Source: Cyclospora cayetanensis (lineage: Eukaryota; Apicomplexa; Conoidasida; Eucoccidiorida; Eimeriidae). From it: a stretch of DNA of 64,000 bases. Made by a program: the position numbers and the translations under genes. The notes beneath the pieces are model-generated. The model saw only the letters and a list, made by a program, of their open reading frames with translations. It did no database searches and was not told the DNA's origin. Of this stretch, positions 60,149 to 64,000 are shown one piece after another (position 1 is the first letter of the stretch; each line of letters begins with the position of its first letter). The stretch is from assembly GCF_002999335.1 (NCBI RefSeq), contig NW_020312750.1:114990-178989 (forward strand), in the 5' to 3' direction.

Positions 60149-61438
60149 CTAGGAGAGGACATCCGCAAGCCTACAGGTGCATGGCACAGAGCAAAGAGCA
60201 TCAAAGTATTACTTGTGATGCTGGTGCCGCGATGGGTAGCTTGCCAGCGGTAATCAAAACGAATACAAATGTGGGAGAGCAGAAAGGTCTCAACGAGAGC
60301 ACAAAAAGCGAGATTCGGAGGAAGCGCATGACAGAATATACAAATTTTAGGGTTGTCTAAACCGAAAGGCGTGTGACTACGGCTAGCTCACCATTCCATG
60401 GCAGCATCAAGGCCCTCTCCCTTAACGGCAGAAGCGCTGAAAACCGACCAGCGGCGGTCTCTCAGAGTAGGTAGGCCAAGAGCCATCGATATCTGTGCGA
60501 GGCAGGAAACATATATGCACTTTGTGAGGACGAGAATGGAGGAACACAAATACCAAGATCTGAGCGGGAGCTAATGTCAGCCAGAAGGCACCGAGACGCA
60601 CATACACTGCGAGGCACATTTAGTACACGCACTATATGAAACAGAGACGCACATGGATTCAGATAACAGAGAAGTGCCCAAAGTCATCCAAAGGATGGCA
60701 TATATACACCCAATCCCACACTCCAAATCGGACCTCGCCAACCTGCAGAGATCAGCTATTATCTGCACAGGAGATCTGAACCGTCCGTCTTTTCCTAAAA
60801 CGCCACGCGGAGCAGAGCAACCCTTTTCAAGTTAACAGCACAAGCATCGTACCTCGCCCTCGTTGAGTGCCCGCGGCAGATCCTGTTTGTTTGCAATTAT
60901 AGCAAGAGCTACATCCTTTAGTTCCTCCTCCTGCGCAATGAACCACATGCACGCTGCAGGTGGTACTCTTGCTATTCCTTCACTTGCTGCTTCGTGGCCC
61001 GTAACTGCGTCTGCGTCGCTCTACAACTTCCATCCCATTGCTACTGCACTCTACCTCGAGCATAAGGAGCAGCTCTTGTCTGGCATCAGGTAGCCTCTCC
61101 ACATCTGCGCTATCCACCACGTAAATAAGGGCCTGCGTGTTGGGGTAATAGCACCTCCAGTAAGGCCTGCAAAAACACGAGCTCTTGACCGTAATTTGCA
61201 CTAAAAGGCAGCCGGCACCCATGGGGTTTGCACGAAGGTGGATGTACACAGTGACATCTGCACTACCACCAACAATACTCTGCAGGATTACGGTGAATAT
61301 CTTAACTAGCTACAATTTTATGCTTGCCTGATGGAAGTTTGCCCGCCCAAGTCCCAGACTTGGAACTCTATGTTTTTGTATTTCACTGTCTCCACATTGA
61401 AACCAATGGCTGCGAAAGAGACAAACACACATTCACAT

Positions 61439-61500
<62 letters not shown>

Positions 61501-62055
61501 TGATGACGCTGCCACTGCTGATCCTTTTGTTGCCATGATCAACGCTGTTGCTGCTTACGCAAGTGGGGTTACCAATCGTGATTTTGCGAGCAATGATTCA
61601 ACTCATGTGTCAGTTTTGCTGCTACTGTGATTTTTATGGATGCAAGGATGCCCACTCGGTACTGTTTGGATGACCTCATTCAGGTGCAGGCGGTCTGCAG
61701 GCCAAGACATGAAACGCAACAACTCTTCTGTTGCGTTTGCCACAGGCGCTGCCCAGCATCCATGGCCGCTAAAATAGTTGTGACTGCAGCTCCTTCTGGT
61801 GCGATGAGCAGCTTGAACGTCGAGGACTCTCTAGTAGGCTGCCAACCAGGCAGCAAGGGTAGCAGCGTCAGCGATCGAGGAAAACATCTCAGGTATAAGG
61901 AAGTGTAGCGGCGGCAGAGGCAGCGCAGCCTGCGCGATTGTGCGTCACTCACAAAGTATGGTAGTTTTGCCAGCGTTGTCCAAGCCGAGGATCAACACGC
62001 GCACTTCACGGCCCCCGAAGAACCGGGGGAACCAAGAAGATAGAGCCCCTCCCAT
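60149..62055 (-). CDS. ARL1: ARF-like small GTPase ARL1
   Basis: Seven exons in reading order: 62055-61953, 61694-61656, 61409-61328, 61166-61055, 60930-60853, 60492-60392 and 60170-60149; phases close exactly to give 178 residues (family about 181). The start MGGALSSW has Gly2 for myristoylation. GTP-binding motifs are intact: GLDNAGKT (P-loop), PTIGFN (switch I Thr), WDLGGQ (switch II), NKQD (guanine specificity) and SASA. The stretch [14 protein letters not shown] is characteristic of ARL1. ARL1 sits on trans-Golgi membranes and recruits GRIP-domain golgins. Odd features: exon 2 is only 39 bp, the last exon is 22 bp (LADVLS and stop), and the intron after exon 3 needs a GC donor (cag|gcaagc). 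The intron between exons 2 and 3 holds a (CA)n repeat. Confidence 0.96.
61430..61495. repeat. (CA)n microsatellite in ARL1 intron 2
   Basis: Nearly pure acac repeat at about 61437-61494 with one aa interruption, lying just upstream of exon 3 on the transcribed strand, where it reads as (TG)n. Confidence 0.95.
61712..61738. repeat. 10-bp perfect inverted repeat in ARL1 intron 1
   Basis: Arms aaacgcaaca (61712-61721) and tgttgcgttt (61729-61738) with a 7-base loop form a perfect hairpin about 18 bases upstream of the exon 2 boundary. Confidence 0.8.
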
Positions 62056-64000
62056 GGCCTAAACCCGTAGTTTTACAATCTCAGATGAAAGACATTGAGG
62101 CTATGAGCCTGTAGAGTCTGCTTATTTGTGTGTCTCAAGAATTAGAGCTGTCCGGCTCGAAGTAGACAGCGAAAAGGCCTGGAAGGCCGTCCAAATCCCC
62201 TAGACGAGCGACCGCAACCGTAGAGGATATATAGAGAGGGAGATTTCCCACAGCTGAGCCCTCGAGGTGCAGGAAACAAGAAGGCGACAGCATTAGCTGG
62301 CTTTCGTCGATCTGCAGCCGCAGTTGCTGCTAGCTGGTGTGGTCGCTGTAGCTGGTGCTGTAGCGGGCGCTGTTACGAAGTGTGTCCCTGCCACTGCTGC
62401 TCCACAACGGCAGCATGCATTGGCAGCAGCTGAAAGCGACGAATTTTGGAGCTTTCATACACGGCAGACATGTGCAGCTCCACAGAGCAATAAATGTTAG
62501 TTCCACCCTGTTGCTGCTACGGGATGCTGATGAAGCTACTGCTGCGAAGAGCCCCAGCAGCGACAGGAAGACCGGATCAACAGAGAAAGAGGCAGCAGTA
62601 ACAGGTAGAAAGATGACTATGTATTACGTAAAGCAGTTCGAGAGCTCTAGCTGCGCTTTACTTGTGGCTGCATGTGAACAGGCAGGTTAAAGACCACCGC
62701 ATGCAGCAGTGGCTCCTGCCACCACACAAGGGCACAAAGGATTAAAATGTCTTTCTTTACATGAAATAAGCATACTTCAGGCATCCTATGATGTCCCAAG
62801 CTCTTAACGCGCACTGTCATCTGGATTGAAGTATCCTTATTGTATGCTCGCCACAGGCACTGGACAAGGATCGTTGACGACCAACCTAGTCGCCCTGCAT
62901 TATTGGTATCCGTTTGCCGCATTAGCAACAGCTGTGTTTAATAATGATATGCAAGTGTTTGCATGACCAAATGCAGGAGCCCCAACAGACAATTTGTGGC
63001 GAGATAAAAATGGAACGTACACCCTTAAGCTTCAGCAGGCTAAGCCATGCTTTAAATACTTTCCGCTACACTAGTGATATTCTACCAAAAATAAGGGAAA
63101 AATTGACTACCCGGCTTGTATGTTCGTGTCTGGCCCACATACATGCAGTTCATACCCTTTCTTGCATAGGAACTGAAACTGCTTCATAAAACGTAAGATA
63201 TGAATGTGCAGTTTGCTCTGATTCTCAAACTGCTTAGATGAAGCATATACGCGGACCCCAGCTGTTTCCTCTTCATATGTCAGCAACTATGAGAAACTCC
63301 TGCACGGAAGCGAAGATTCCATTGGAAAAATACTCAATAAGTTTCTATGGTGCTCGATAAACACTTCAATGCGAGCGTTATTGGTATAAAATAATTAATC
63401 TTCGTGCAGGCCTGGCCACTTGCTACAGGCCTTCATGCAAATCATGACTCCTATGTCTATACCGAAGTCAGCCTAATAGCAAGCTATGGGATAACCCAGA
63501 AAGCTAAGGCAGGGACAGGTACCAACATTTCATTCCATCCAGAAATAAAATGCTTCTGGAGAAGCTCGAACGTAGACGAACGGCTTCTTGATCATCAGTA
63601 TATCAGGAGTTCCCGGAGTGTTACGTCAGGTAATAGCAGGGTGGGCAGTCACTGGACGATTGACAGGCAACCTGATACCTCCTCAGGCGCAAATTTGAAC
63701 AACATCTGCACCATTGGCTGAGAAGGTAGAGCAAGGGCGATATTTGGAACCCATGGATGTGCGAGCTGTGTAAACCCACCCTAGCTTGTAGGCTAAGGTT
63801 GATGGGTAAGAAAACCAGAAGAATTCCTGGCCGCTAAACAGCCCGATACAGCCCCCCGAAATAATATACCTGCTTTTGTGGAAAACATTGGGTCATATAA
63901 TCAGGAACTGCATGTGTATGCAGAATCCAAACAATTTCAACAATGAGACTTTCCCCGGCGGAAGCAGGCTGTTTGGAGACCGAAGAAGGCGGAGTAGGGA
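62056..64000. other. ARL1 upstream region and gene-poor window end
   Basis: The first few hundred bases should include the ARL1 promoter and leader. A 102-codon frame at 62382-62690 (+) is CAG-influenced and has no domain. The last ~45 bases (from about 63958, ggaagcaggctgtttggag) resemble 29384-29425, downstream of the gag knuckle, so another retroelement copy probably begins or continues beyond the window. Confidence 0.4.

Noticed and set aside
61300..61327. A GT donor for ARL1 exon 3
   Set aside because: No GT near the exon edge preserves the SIR-PYW junction; the GC donor gives an exact family match.

Overview
The window looks like nuclear DNA of a coccidian apicomplexan, most likely an Eimeria species. 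This is inferred from three things: dense CAG/CTG repeats read through in coding exons as long Gln, Ala or Ser runs, intron-rich genes with consensus GT-AG sites, and decayed Ty3/gypsy-type retroelement fragments in the gene-poor stretches. No database search was possible.

Layout. 74-2.2 kb: a Gln-tagged multi-pass membrane protein (+). 2.2-11 kb: gene-poor, with gag, integrase and reverse-transcriptase fragments of a decayed Ty3/gypsy element. 11.0-13.6 kb: a six-exon single-pass membrane protein with a Lys-rich tail (+). 15.5-26.1 kb: a CHD1-type chromatin remodeller (-) with a huge poly-Gln N-terminus. 26-32.4 kb: gene-poor, with a second gag copy. 32.4-34.0 kb: the PKA regulatory subunit (-). 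34-43.7 kb: gene-poor, with RNase H, reverse-transcriptase and integrase fragments, two of them in inverted orientation. 43.7-54.2 kb: a DNA polymerase theta-like helicase-polymerase (-), 11 exons with consistent phases, whose polymerase motifs are degenerate. 55.3-58.8 kb: an ASH2-like SPRY protein (+). 60.1-62.1 kb: the ARF-like GTPase ARL1 (-), seven exons including one apparent GC-AG intron. 62.1-64 kb: no gene seen, with a retroelement trace at the edge.

Functional links. ASH2 (part of the H3K4 methyltransferase complex) and CHD1 (a remodeller that in animals reads H3K4me3) belong to the same chromatin axis, but the CHD1 here has lost one Trp of the usual methyl-lysine cage. PKA-R and ARL1 are housekeeping signalling and Golgi-trafficking genes. 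The most unusual locus is the polymerase theta-like gene: its helicase motifs are intact, while polymerase motifs A, B and C depart from the catalytic consensus. Exon boundaries were placed by eye from splice consensus, phase and family similarity. Where phase closes through successive exons the models are firm; 5' ends of the PKA-R and polymerase theta genes and parts of the CHD1 tail and ASH2 middle are not resolved.
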